DNA of 64,000 bases. Origin: Pollenia angustigena (Eukaryota > Arthropoda > Insecta > Diptera > Polleniidae). The notes below the pieces were generated by a model that did not search any database, was not told the origin of the DNA, and saw only the letters and a list, made by a program, of their open reading frames with translations. The stretch is from assembly GCA_930367215.1 (NCBI GenBank), contig OV884058.1, forward strand, positions 200,216,208 to 200,280,207, in the 5' to 3' direction. Position 1 is the stretch's first letter. The number at the start of each line of letters is the position of its first letter. This document shows positions 43,742 to 54,520 of this stretch, piece by piece. The translations under genes and the position numbers were made by a program.

Positions 43742-44050
43742 CACTGGATAGTGTTACTTTATAAATTGAATGTATTTAACTCAACTATTTTAACAAATAG
43801 TAACTGGGAATTATTTCCTTCCGAAGGTAACTTTATATTATATTCAACATTTTTCATTTTTCGAATTTATTCTATGAGCTAAATTTCAGTTATGTATTTT
43901 ATAAAGCTTTTTTGTAATAGTTCTATTCCTACAATTTTTCAGAAATGACTTTATACACTACCAGACTATTATATTGTATTTTCTATTTACATTTTTACCT
44001 TAGCCTTCCGTTGGAAAGCAATGAGGTATATTGAATGTACAGATGTACTA

Positions 44051-44856
44051 CAGTATTTATCGGATATAAGAAACGTAAAAAATCCAGGAAAAAAGTTTCT
44101 TATAAGCGTTTCTTTCTTATATACAACTATTTTATATAAGAAACTTATTTCTTATATAAGTAGCTATGGCCATAAGACTTTCATATTTTGGTTTTCTGTC
44201 TCTTTTTTTGTTACATAGGGTCTTCACCTGACAATTTTTGGTTATAATAAACGTCAAACTTCATATAAAAAAAACGCTGACAAAAACTTTAAAGTTTTTT
44301 TTATACCTATGGACTTTGACGTTTGGTATGACAAAAAATTGTCAGGTGACGACCCCATGCTAACGTTTCTAACTTTTAAATAATTATTTTCTATGTCTTT
44401 TCAGTTTTCACTATTTTAGATAAGTCCATTATTATATTTTTTTTGCAATTTCGCTTCTTTTTATACCGTTTTGTATTTCTTTTAAAATTTTAACTTTTGG
44501 TTTTATTGGCAAAAAACACAAAGCTTCTCATGAGTACCAGTTCGCTCATCTAAAACTAAAAGTAAAAAAAAAACTTTGTTCTTGTTGTACAACTGTTAGA
44601 AAACAGAGTTATCCATGCAAACTACATAAATTCTGCGTTGCCGTTAGAAGTTTCTTATATAAATTCTTTTTCAATACATTTTGTGATTTTGGTGTTTAAG
44701 AAAAATGTTCTTTTATCAGTTTTTTTCTTATAAGCGTTTTTCTTATATGAAACCTTTTTTGTTAGAAACATCACAAAAAAGACATGGTGTTTTTGAAAAT
44801 GTTTCTTATAAGCGTTTTGTTCTTATATGAGATGTTCTTATATCCGATAAATACTG
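44051..44856. mobile_element. Tc1/mariner-like non-autonomous element, TA duplication
   Basis: TIRs CAGTATTTATCGGATATAAG and CTTATATCCGATAAATACTG, flanked by TA at 44049-44050 and 44857-44858. CAGT ends with TA targets are typical of Tc1/mariner. Inside, AAACGYTTMTTATAA-like motifs (TTCTTATATAAG) repeat. No transposase. It interrupts the junction between the direct array and an inverted unit fragment. Confidence 0.9.
44218..44355. mobile_element. Hairpin MITE nested in the Tc1-like element
   Basis: GGGTCTTCACCTGACAATTT and AATTGTCAGGTGACGACCC are inverted; the arms continue through AACGTCAAAC/GTTTGACGT-type pairing. 138 bp, non-coding. Confidence 0.75.
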
Positions 44857-44860
44857 TATT

Positions 44861-44935
44861 ACAAAAAAGCTTTATAAAATACATAACTGAAATTTAGCTC
44901 ATAGAATAAATTCGAAAAATGAAAAATGTTGAATT
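44861..44935 (-). repeat. Inverted fragment of the 383-bp unit
   Basis: AAAGCTTTATAAAATACATA, ACTGAAATTTAGCTCATAG and AATAAATTCGAAAAATG are the reverse complement of the first third of the unit. The array therefore ended in an inverted junction. No hammerhead here. Confidence 0.8.
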
Positions 44936-45371
44936 TAATTATAAAAATTTCACAATATATACATATTTATATATATACCCCTTTTTATAAACAATGAAAC
45001 AGGCTTATTAAACAAATTTTCAAAGAAAAAACGGTTTATAATCCTGTTTTATTTTTTATTAATTATAATATATATATTTATATATTACGATTAAAACTAC
45101 TGTCAGTATATGTACATATGTATAATTAAATAAAAATTATTTTTAATTTTTATGATTTTAAACAAATTCTAGAAATGAAAATAGTTTTAAGATACATATA
45201 CGTATTTATGTTTATAAAAATAATTTTATTAAACGTTTAAGCAAAAAGAAGTTTGTATACAATTTTGTAAAAAAATTTAATTTCAATAAATACTTAAACA
45301 CATATTTCATAAGCTATTCAAAACATAGGTTGTTGGGTTTTTAAAAAATTCAATAAATGATGTGTGTAGGG
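44936..45371. repeat. Dispersed repeat holding two empty sites
   Basis: AACTACTGTCAGTATATG, the single ATAT (45116-45119), AAACGTTTAAGCAAAAAGAA and TACAATTTTGTAAAAAAA match both sides of the insertions at 17796-17950 and 18094-19928. It shows the sequence before those insertions (with a small deletion at the second site). Confidence 0.8.
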
Positions 45372-46383
45372 TAGGCCTGCCATACGTCCTGGATTTCCAG
45401 GATTGTCCTGGTTTTAGACTACTTGTCCTGGTGTCCTGGTCCAATATTAAATTGTCATGGTTTTTTTTACAGGTCAAGACAAACAAATTAGTTTTTGGCT
45501 AGTTTTAGTTGTTAACAAAGGTTAAGATTTCTGTTTTAACACTGCTAACATTAGCTAATTGTATAAACAACTTTAATTAAATTCAACCGTTATCTGGTGT
45601 TAAGTTGGTGAAAGCTTTCAATAATGTTAGATGATAGTCAATCCTCTTTCAAATTTTGTTTCAACTAGTTGCTGTAAAAAGTTATACCGTGTAAACAACT
45701 TTTATAAGTAATCGAAAATCGAAATTAAATTGCTTTCTCTAAGGCAGCCCATACACGTTTTAATTCAATTGTCAACTGAGTCGGTTGTTGTCCAAATCAA
45801 AGCGTGTATGGCTTTGTCAATTGATTAGTTTGACAGTTATCCAATTCAAAAGATTTTGATTTTTTTCAAGTTGGGTACTTAGTCTGCACAATGGACTTAA
45901 GAAAGGAACCCATTTAATACTGAAGCACTGGAGAGTATTATTCAATTAAAGTTTGATTTTATTATGACATGCTGCCTGTTTTATAACTATATCAAAGACC
46001 GAAATGAAGCTCTAGAAAAAGTGCAATCTTCTAAAAATTATTTTAGTTTAGAACATTTGAAGCTCAACTTTTTATTCTTTTTCATAATTTTTATGTACAT
46101 GAAGTACACGTTAATTTTTTTTATATATATTGTTGGATTTAAAAATAAAAATTCTTAAATTTTCAGGAGAGCAAAAAAAAAACTGTTTATGTAAAAATGA
46201 AGTTAATATTTTAAATAAAAATTAGTTCCCTTATTAAAAAAGTCCAATTTGAAGAAAGTTTTGCTATGCCTTTTTAAATTTTGTAAGTAGCTAGAGATGT
46301 GAAATGAGAATTAATTTATGAAAAAAAGTCATTTTGAGTTGTTAACCTTTAGTATTTAGGCTGCGATATACTATATACATATG

Positions 46384-47319
46384 TAAAGGGTGGTTAAATT
46401 GTAAGGGCCGATGTTGAATGTGAACCACACCTAAGCGCCAAGTTTTTTTCCGAATTTTATTTGACATTTCTCTATTTCAGACTTACTCAATTTGAACCGT
46501 TGAGAGATACACAATCCAACAACGTGTTAGAGTTATCCAGACTTATTATGAAAATGGGCGTTCAAATCAAAATGCATGTCGTTCGCTTCGAGATGCAGTG
46601 AGTAGGCACATTTTCACCTCAGTGGATTCGTCAAAAAACAGAATTGCCGCATTTTGGGCGAATGAGAATCCAAGAGTGATTGTCGAAAAACCAATGCACC
46701 CACAAAGAGTGACTGTTTGGTGCGGTTTATGAGCTGGCGGCATCATCGGGCCGTATTTTTTCAAAAATGAGGCCGGTCAGGCAGTTACTGTGAATGGTGT
46801 TCGCTATCGTGAGATGATAACGAACTTTTTATGGCCCGAATTGGAAGATATGGATGTGGACGATATGTGGTTTCAGCAGGACGGTGCCACTTGCCACACA
46901 GCTAACGAAACAATGGCTCTTTTACGCAACAAATTCAATGGCCGTGTTATCTCACGTAATGGCGATGTCAATTGGCCGCCAAGATCATGTGATTTGACAC
47001 CGTTGGACTTTTTTCTTTGGGGTTATTTGAAAGAAAAGGTGTACGTCGATAAGCCAGCAATAATTCAAGAGCTAAAGGATGAGATAATTCGGCACATTAA
47101 CGGCATAGAACCTTCATTATGCCTCAGGGTCATCGAAAATTTGGACCATCGGATGGAGGTGTGCCGCCGTGGTCGCGGCGCCCATTTGGCCGATATTTTG
47201 TTCCATACATAATTGAGTAATACCAATATATCATAATAAAACAAAATTACAATAATTTCCTAAATAGTTTGTGTTTTATTCAAAATCAACATCGGCCCTT
47301 GAAATTTAAACACCCTTTA
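46384..47319 (+). mobile_element. Internally deleted mariner-like element
   Basis: TIRs AAGGGTGGTTAAATT...GGGCCGATGTTGA and TCAACATCGGCCCTTG...TTTAAACACCCTT, with TA at both outer edges. The transposase is shortened to about 235 codons. Inserted in the 45.4-47.4-kb hAT element. Confidence 0.88.
46505..47212 (+). pseudogene. Mariner-family transposase remnant
   Basis: One frame runs YTIQQRVRVIQTYYENGRSN (helix-turn-helix start), then jumps by an internal deletion to IAAFWANENPRVIVEKPMHP, QRVTVWCGL, a TGA in place of the usual Trp, AGGIIGPYFF, MWFQQDGATCHTANETMALL and PPRSCDLTPLDFFLWGYLKE. The second and third catalytic Asp (QQDGA, SCDLTPLD) are 36 residues apart; the first Asp lies in the deleted part. 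It ends RRGRGAHLADILFHT. Normal mariner transposases are about 340 aa. Confidence 0.88.
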
Positions 47320-47404
47320 TTAAAAAAAAATTTTCTGTTGGTGTAATCTTTTATCCATGTGTCCTGGTTGATAGGTTCAAACTTCTGGCAGCCCTAGTGT
47401 AGGG

Positions 47405-48394
47405 TATAAAAAATATAATTCAATACTGGCTTATTGGCAATAATTGGCTTACAAGAATTTCATCATTTAAATTTTTGTGGTATTAAACAATTAACTTAAA
47501 TATTTATAAGAAGTAGTTAACAATTTTTACATATAAATATATATAATTTCAATAGATAGAAGTACATTACGTTTTAGGGTGCAATAATTCACTAACCAGA
47601 AGTGAAACTTTGGTGTTTCTGTTAATAGTTGTTTTGTTTATGTTATAAATAAAACTTTCAACAAAGCACCAAAAATTTGAACATGCTCTACATTAAATAC
47701 ATGGAATGATTTAAAACATATATCAAATGCTCTACAGAAATCGTTAAATTCAATCATAATTGTATCTAACTAAACATAATATTTTGATAATGTTAAAATT
47801 TTTAGGATCCCCCAATGCCAAATTGAAAAGCTGTATTGTCTCATTTCTGGTCAATAAAAAGTCAACGTGGTCTTGTATTGGCTAAAGAGTCTCAATTATA
47901 TCTATAAATGATTCTTGGGAATTCTTGACGGGAAATTTCCAAATTCTTTTTACCATAACTGCTTTTTCTTAAAAATTGGGGTAGAGACAGTAATGAAGAC
48001 TCCATAATATTTTAAGAAAAAATGTATTTTACTCTGTTATCTAGAAAAAAGAAAAATAATTACAAAATAGTTTATAGTACAAATAAAAATTTAAATATGT
48101 ATTACCTTTCTGGATTTGTTCCCAATCTAAGCTGTCCACAATTTTTGTCACGATGTTTTAGAAAATTATAACTTTTTAAATGTTTAAAATAATTATTATT
48201 TTCTTCAAAACTTGGATTACATAAAAACACTTCATATCTTTTTGTTAACTTGAAATCTATAATTTTTTATTTTATTTTTTATCAAACTCTTATTTTATCA
48301 CAAGTTTTACTTAACTTTTTTTTTAATATATTTTAAATATATTATTTCTTTTACTTTTTTTAAGTTCCTTTTTTTAAACAGCACGTCTTTATAT
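47405..48394. other. AT-rich spacer
   Basis: No gene, TIR pair or repeat family recognised. Confidence 0.4.
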
Positions 48395-49030
48395 TTCAAA
48401 TCTAGAAACGCAAATAAAAAGGTGGTTGATTTTTCCTTACTCTCAATTTTCTACATAAGGTGACCACTTTATGCGTTTAACATAGAAATAAAGATGTATA
48501 GAAAACAAAGACTCATGGTAACCTTATGTTGATCTTCTCATTTTTTTTCTTAAAAGTTTACAGTTAGTTTCAAGATGCTCAACTAAGCATTCTTGTTTAA
48601 AACAACAAAATAAATGTTTTATTAATGAAGAATGTTCATTGAATACATGCAACTTTTTCATTTATATTATTAGAGAAACACAAATATTGGAGAGAGGATG
48701 AAGAGCATACATACGACTTTTTATGTAGCACCTATGAAGAATATTCGTTGTATTCATGACACATCTTCATTATATAAACGAATATAGATATATGCGAGAG
48801 TTTTATTATGTAAAACAACAAAATACACACTTTGTTAATGAAGAATGTTTCATTAAATACATGAAACGTTTACGTTAATGTTATTAACTCGTAAACGATG
48901 AACACAGGAGATGACCCACAAAAGTGGGGTGAGGGTGTAAACAAATTACACACACACATATGTAAATATTGCAAAAAAAAGTTTAAAAAAGTTTTATTAC
49001 AATTATGAAGTAGCTTCATTGTATTAAAGA
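48395..49030. repeat. Internal fragment of the TTCATT element
   Basis: Matches 20215-20870: GAAACGCAAATAAAAAGGT, AGGTGACCACTTTATGCG, AGAGAGGATGAAGAGCATAC, CGTTTACGTTAATGTTATTA. Neither terminus is present. It breaks off after AGCTTCATTGTATTAA. Confidence 0.8.
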
Positions 49031-50693
49031 GTACATTTGGTACTTTGATCAATTTTGGACATAGAAAGATACAATTAAACATGCAATGTCCTGAGTGGAT
49101 GATAATATATAAGAGGAGACTCTTTGATCCTTTTTTGTTTATCAATTGCTAGTTTCTGTTATTTTTTTATTGAACTTAAAAAATTAAAATAAACATTCAC
49201 GCACTCATGTGGAAGGAACATATTGACTGGAGATTTAATTCTTGCCAAATCGATCCACTAAGACGGATAAAATAAAACATGTAAATGCATATGTATTCTA
49301 CATAATACATATGGGCAAATCCTGCTTGACGAACGCTACATTCGCACGCGTTCTCTGATTGAAATATAAACTTTTTGTGGTCTTTCAAAAGAGTAAGCTT
49401 CAACTTATATATAGTATTTAGTAACATTAATACGTACTTACGAATGGCATATATCATAATTTCTTAACAAGAATTTTTTGCGAAATAATTAATCATAAAG
49501 TTTTGCGACGCACGCCACAAAAAGTGGAAGTAACTTCAAAGGTTGAAGTGCGTTTTCCTAATTTTTAGCGAATTTTGCATGATAAGTTATACAAAATCTA
49601 GTTCCTAAAAGAAAGATGACTATAAGAGAATTCTAAACGCACTTATTCGCAGCCAAAAAACGTTGTGATTTTTTAACAAAAGCAGTGAACCCTTTGTGAC
49701 GCACGCTACATAACGCTCGCTATAGTTTTTCCAGTAGTATTTTAATATTATATTAAATTTATTTTAACAAAACAAATTATATTGTTATGAATTGCATTTC
49801 TTAAACTAATTTCTTAACTAATGAATATCAACTTTTTTTTTAACGAAATTTATATTTTGATAAGTCTGCCATAGGTGCTATTTTAAGCACAAAAATCACC
49901 TAAAATAATGATAAATTCACGTATTACATTAAGAGATCAGGGGTGGGGTAGGATTTGGTAAAAAGTATTGCATTAATGATCATTGAAATACATATTTTTT
50001 AATATAAAAATTAAATTATACAGTCTTATATTCCATTAAAAAAAATTCATTTACATAATTTGCTGTTTGTGGACTGTTTCTGGAATTTGCCTATATGTTT
50101 TCTACAAAATACATTAAAATTTATGGGCGAATTTCGACCCTTGGGAAAACACTAGTACATATTACAAAGTTGTCGAATAATTTTAAATAATAATTTTTTT
50201 AAAGCATGTTTTTGGTTTCTCTGGTGATCATCAGGGAAACAGCAAGTCTGAAACAGGTACCCAAAAATACAAACATTTTACTTGTTTTATAAATTGGCAC
50301 ATTTTTATTTAATAAAACTGTAATTAATTAAAGTGTGAATATTTTTTATTTATTTTTGTAACCTCAACATTTTTAGTTTGCATATTTTGCCGTAAGGCCT
50401 TCAAAAAAAAATTTGTTTAAAATTATTTTCTAAAATATTCTAGTCTAACTTTTTATTTATTTAAATAATTCTTAATTATTTGATAAGACCGAATATATTA
50501 AACCAATTTAATTATTTCTACTAATCCGTCCCTTCAAAAATATCAACATAAATATTTTACAGCGCCATCTATGTAGTACACAAATTTATGAAATTAAAGC
50601 AGGCTCATTCTCCATGCATTTTAATATTCATTTAAATCTCTTAAGACCGGTCGCTTAATCATTCTGAGAATTAAACTTTGAAATTAACAAAAA
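49031..50693. other. AT-rich intergenic DNA
   Basis: GACGCACGCCACA near 49507 and GACGCACGCTACA near 49698, with GACGAACGCTACATT near 49328, hint at a decayed repeat. No gene recognised. Confidence 0.4.
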
Positions 50694-50926
50694 TTATCCA
50701 AATCATTATAAACATTTTTTTTTCATTTTTCGAATTTATTCTATGAGTTAAATTTCAGTTATGTATTTTGTAAAGCTTTTTGTAATAGTTCTATTCCTTT
50801 AATTTTTCAGAAATGACTTTATACACTACCAGACTATTATATTGTATTTTCTTTTTACATTTTACCTTAGCCTTCCTTTGGAAAGCAATGAGGTATATTG
50901 AATGTTCAGAAAAATTTACAATTATT

Positions 50927-50991
50927 AGACACCAGCAGAATGTAATGCATTTTCTGGCCCGCTACGGCCGTCGTCAGCATTCTTTGTGTCT
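50927..50991 (-). ncRNA. Type I hammerhead ribozyme, array 2 unit 1
   Basis: Same 65-nt motif as array 1 unit 1 with no changes, although surrounding unit sequence has diverged. This points to selection on, or recent homogenisation of, the ribozyme. Confidence 0.8.
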
Positions 50992-51313
50992 CACTGGATA
51001 GTGTTACTTTATAAATTTAATGTATTTAACTCAACTATTTTAACAATTAGAAATTGGGAATTATTTCCTTGTGAAGGTTACTTTATATTATTATAAACAT
51101 TTTTTTTTTTCATTTTTCGAATTTATTCTATGAGTTAAATTTCAGTTATGTATTTTGTAAAGCTTTTTGTAATAGTTCTATTCCTTTAATTTTTCAGAAA
51201 TGACTTTATACACTACCAGACTATTATATTGTATTTTCTTTTTACATTTTACCTTAGCCTTCCTTTGGAAAGCAATGAGGTATATTGAATGTTCAGAAAA
51301 ATTTACAATTATT

Positions 51314-51378
51314 AGACACCAGCAGAATGTAATGCATTTTCTGGCCCGCTACGGCCGTCGTCAGCATTCTTTGTGTCT
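51314..51378 (-). ncRNA. Type I hammerhead ribozyme, array 2 unit 2
   Basis: Identical to the copy one unit upstream: CTGACGA, GGCC/GGCC stem II, GAAA, AATGCATT, and the two 6-bp halves of stem I. Confidence 0.8.
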
Positions 51379-51530
51379 CACTGGATAGTGTTACTTTATA
51401 AATTTAATGTATTTAACTCAACTATTTTAACAATTAGAAATTGGGAATTATTTCCTTGTGAAGGTTACTTTATATTATTATAAACATTTTTTTTTTTCAT
51501 TTTTCGAATTTATTCTATGAGTTAAATTTC

Positions 51531-51643
51531 AATGTCGACAAGAAGATTTCTTTCGTACATTTATATTGAAAACAAAAACAAATTTGAACTTTTAATTATT
51601 GTTTTCAATATAAATATGCGAAAGAAATGTTCTTGTCGACATT
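51531..51643. mobile_element. Hairpin MITE
   Basis: AATGTCGACAAGAA and TTCTTGTCGACATT are inverted, continuing through ATTTATATTGAAAACAA and TTGTTTTCAATATAAAT. 113 bp. It truncates the last unit of the second ribozyme array. Confidence 0.85.
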
Positions 51644-51884
51644 GTGGGCCTCGCAGTTAAAATTTATATACAAATTAATATTTGTCTGACTTTATTTTAC
51701 ATTTATGTATATTAATTTATAATTAACATAATCAAAATATATGGATTTTTAATTGGTAAGCAAATGCATATTATCTTTAATAAATAAACCAGCAAGAAAA
51801 CTTTTAACTTTACATACTTACTTCCGCTTCTTATTTGCTATATTCTCTTTCTTAAGTCAATAGATTTCATTAAACGGTAGCAAA

Positions 51885-51895
51885 TATATAAAATA
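51885..51895 (+). promoter_or_regulatory. TATA box of cuticle-type gene 2
   Basis: TATATAAAATA in the same context as in front of paralogue 1 (GCAAATATATAAAATAAGCC), 73 bp before the ATG. Confidence 0.7.
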
Positions 51896-51967
51896 AGCCG
51901 AATTTGTTCGATAAGACATTAACAAAAAGTACTTCAATCTTTAAACACACAAAAAACTCATCGAAAA

Positions 51968-52528
51968 ATGGTAATTTAATCCAAAACTATGTAAAAAATA
52001 CTTTACAAAGTAAAATTTTAATATTTTTGTATTTTTTGACAGAAAATCTTTATTGTTGCTCTTGTTTTGGTTGCGAGCGTTTGCGCTAAGCCCGAATCAG
52101 GCTACGATTATCAACAACCTGCCCAATCTGCTCCAGTACAACAGTCTGTTGCTGCCCCAGCACCTGTACATCACCCAGCTCCTGCTCCAGCTCCTGCTCC
52201 AGCTCCTGGTCCAGCACCTGTACATCACCCAGCTCCTGCTCCAGCTCCAGCTCCTGCTCCAGCACCTGTACATCACCCAGCTCCTGCACCAGCTCCCGTT
52301 CAACATCACGCAGCTGCTTCTGCTTCAGCTGCTGCCTCTGCCCCTGCCCCAGTTCATCACGCAGCTCCTGCTCCAGCACCTGCACCAGCTCCTGTTCAAC
52401 ATCATGCAGCAGCTTCTGCCCCTGCCCCAGTTCATCACCCCGCTCCAGCACCTGCACCTGCCCTTGCCCAAGATCAAGGTTACAGATACAAAACCGTTCG
52501 TCGCGTTGTCTACAGACGCCGTAGTTAA
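51968..52528 (+). CDS. Ala/Pro-rich secreted cuticle-type protein, paralogue 2
   Basis: Exon 1 is ATG alone (51968-51970), intron 51971-52042 (GTAATT...TTTGACAG, 72 bp), exon 2 52043-52528. The product is about 162 aa: signal peptide MKIFIVALVLVASVCA, KPESGYDYQQPAQSAPVQQS, PAPAPA runs with VHHPAP and VQHHAAASA blocks, and C-terminus YRYKTVRRVVYRRRS. Compared with paralogue 1 (23836-24419) the ends and gene structure are conserved and the repeat region differs in length. It is probably an extracellular structural protein; family not assigned. Direct orientation and shared flanks indicate duplication of the whole gene. Confidence 0.85.
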
Positions 52529-52613
52529 ACTATTATTCTACCGATAACCATCCATTTGTTAATTGAATTGTTAAGCTGGTTTCCAACTAACTCTCATTTA
52601 TGGCGCATTTTGT

Positions 52614-52643
52614 AATAAAATTTTTTATTTTTTAATAAATAAA
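52614..52643 (+). terminator. Polyadenylation signals of cuticle-type gene 2
   Basis: AATAAA at 52614-52619 and 52634-52639, then TCTTGTGTTTTT, as behind paralogue 1. Confidence 0.65.
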
Positions 52644-52693
52644 TCTTGTGTTTTTTTTATTAATATCAGCTAAATTTGATCTTTAAGCCTGGT

Positions 52694-53174
52694 ACTCTGT
52701 TCAACATTTCACGTGAAATGCTGTCAAAACGCATATGAAAAAAACTTGAGCGGAATATCTATGAAATAATGTTGATAGAGTTGTACTCTGTTCATTTTGT
52801 GAGAAAGTTCCGAAATGTTTCTGGCAACATTTTTTTACAACTGCGAAATAATGTAAGCTGCACTTATTTCACGTGAAATTTTAAGCAAAAGCAAAAAAGT
52901 ATGAACTGATTATTAAATAAGAAATAAAAAATTAAAATAACGCAACCGGTAACAGTTTTTTACTTTCTTTTTTATTAAATTTTTTATTGAGAAAATAGTT
53001 TTTAGTAAAATACATGTGGGGTTTGTTTACATACGCAAAACAATGTCGCATACATTGCAGGAATAAAAACGTCAAATTGTACAAACTCGCATGATAGGTA
53101 ACATGATACATGCCAAAATTTTCGTGTGAAATAATTAATGTGTCTCAACATTTTTCACAAATTTGAACAGAGTA
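52694..53174. mobile_element. MITE with GTACTCTGTTCA termini
   Basis: Left GTACTCTGTTCAACATTTCA and inverted right TTGAACAGAGTAC. GTACTCTGTTCATTTTGTGA recurs inside at about 52787, and TTTCACGTGAAAT palindromes occur twice. Non-coding; abuts the next element. Confidence 0.7.
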
Positions 53175-53747
53175 CTACACACAAAAAAATCTATAGGTAA
53201 TATTACCCAAAAATATGGTATAAAATTAACTAAGAGCAATGGTAGCATGGCAGTATCTAAGTTTCATAGGTAATGTAACTATTAACTTAGGTAATTTCTA
53301 TGTTCGAAAAAGTGTCTTAAAATTTTGTTAAAACTACTTAAAAACTTTAAAAATTTTCCAATGATAGCAAAGCTAATTTATATTTTTATGTTTGGTAATA
53401 TATACATAAAGAAAAGTAATTTTATAGTTTTATTTTTGGAAAATTATCTAAGTTAAGTCAGGTAAATTTACTACTTTTTTTTTAATAAAAATAAAATTTA
53501 AAAATAAAATTAACTTTTTAATTTCATTATTACATTTTATATACATTTTATATCATTAATGTGCATAACTTTATAATACAAAAAGTCCAGTAGTTTATGC
53601 CATCTATATCCATGTCGTCATCATCATACTCTCCACACTGGCCTTACTGCAAGAAACGCCAGCAACTAACAAGTAAACAATTTTAATTGATTTTAGATAA
53701 AAATAAGACTTATTAATATTCGAACTTCTTACATTCTCCCACTTTAC

Positions 53748-54520
53748 TATAAAGGCCATCTATATACATATTTATCCAATTTATTTGTATCCTCTTCGAG
53801 CAAAGGTGAATCTGATACTTTCTTAATCCATTCTGCTAAAGGCTAGATTACACTATTATACTTTGTATTAATACATGTCAAAAACTCAAGTAATATGACA
53901 AAGTGTGATAGTGTGAATGCAATGACAAGTATTATGAAAAAAGTTTGACATCCCATACGACTTCATCGTTTTTCGAAAAATTTCTAAACAATAATACATT
54001 TCATTGGATCAGGGTTGCATTTTTTTTCATGCGTGAGTGTTTATACTTTGTGTGATGGTGTGAACACAAACTGTGATGTTACATTAGATATTTTGATAGT
54101 CGCATCAAAACTCATTAGATTTCTATCGCACAAAGTATTATGGAATACGTAAGACTTGTGAAATAGTGTAATCTAGCCTTAAGAAACTTACAGCCACACC
54201 CTGGCTATTGGTACCCACCAAACCCATTAAGTTTTTAAAGGTATCAGGAGTGGTAAACTGTATATACAAAAAATTATGCTTTATTATTGCACTCTAGACT
54301 TCGGACAGCAACAAAATTATGGGCTGCTGGGTAACGTCTTATACATACAGTGATCACAAGCAGCATAGACAAAGGACGAATTCCATGAAAATTTAAAAGA
54401 AATAAAAGGTTCCTCCTCAAACATGTATAATATGTATTTTCCTTTAGTTTCTTTCTTGAAATGGTATGTATCCGCAAACGGATTTTTGAATCTTAAAAAC
54501 ATTTTATATTTAACATCCAT
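53748..54520 (-). pseudogene. Unidentified gene-like segments inside the TIR element
   Basis: Minus strand: 54317-54520 reads MDVKYKMFLRFKNPFADTYH, GKYILYMFEEEPFISFKFSW, FVYAACDHCMYK. After a gap with a splice-acceptor-like TTGTATATACAG, 54257-54180 reads TTPDTFKNLMGLVGTNSQG then VAVSFL, and, once the nested MITE (53840-54179) is removed, continues AEWIKKVSDSPLLEEDTNKL and DKYVYRWPL-stop. A further acidic stretch, GQCGEYDDDDMDIDGINYW, follows a TTTCTTGCAG at about 53650. Composition looks truly coding, but I do not recognise the protein. Confidence 0.5.
53840..54179. mobile_element. PIF/Harbinger-like MITE, copy 2
   Basis: TIRs AGGCTAGATTACACTAT and ATAGTGTAATCTAGCCT; TAA on both sides (53837-53839, 54180-54182). 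Removing it and one trinucleotide rejoins an open frame (VAVSFL to AEWIKK), independent support for its edges. The same family as 4274-4594. Confidence 0.9.

Larger units (their letters stand above)
41881..44042 (-). repeat. Tandem array of 383-bp hammerhead-bearing units, ~5.6 copies
   Basis: Unit starts (GAAACTGGGAATTATTTCC) fall at 41885, 42268, 42651, 43034, 43417 and 43800, exactly 383 bp apart; the last unit is cut at 44042. Units are nearly identical (a few substitutions). Each complete unit has a minus-strand hammerhead about 261-325 bp from its start. A frame beginning ATGACTTTATACACTACC is shifted by an extra T relative to the 50.8-kb array, so peptide coding is not conserved while the ribozyme is. 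Small unit, ribozyme per unit and tandem arrangement fit an animal retrozyme; no flanking LTR or target duplication was found. Confidence 0.9.
45372..47396. mobile_element. hAT-type element hosting a mariner
   Basis: GTGTAGGG lies at 45364-45371 and 47397-47404. TIRs TAGGCCTGCCATACG and TTCTGGCAGCCCTA. TCCTGG motifs cluster near the ends. A 64-codon frame (45964-46158) beginning MTCCLFYNYIKDRNEALEKV resembles the FYNY..EL..KV..S.KY segment seen in hAT transposase C-termini, a possible relic. A mariner (46384-47319) is nested inside. Confidence 0.88.
50694..51530 (-). repeat. Second hammerhead-bearing tandem array, 387-bp units, ~2.2 copies
   Basis: ATGACTTTATACACTACCAG occurs at 50813 and 51200, 387 bp apart; a partial third unit ends at 51530. 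The two units are near-identical to each other but differ from array 1 (for example CCTTCCTTTGG for CCTTCCGTTGG, GTTCAG for GTACAG, GTGAAGG for CCGAAGG). The hammerhead region is identical to array 1. In these units a 62-codon frame is open, but it is shifted in array 1. Confidence 0.9.

Noticed and set aside
50215..50245. CTGATGA...GAAA on the minus strand near 50230 as another hammerhead
   Set aside because: Only a 2-bp stem II is possible and no stem III or stem I pairing follows.
50813..51388. Identical 62-codon frames in both units of the second array as a small protein
   Set aside because: The frame is broken in the units of array 1, while the antisense hammerhead is conserved. Identity between the two units is explained by recent duplication.
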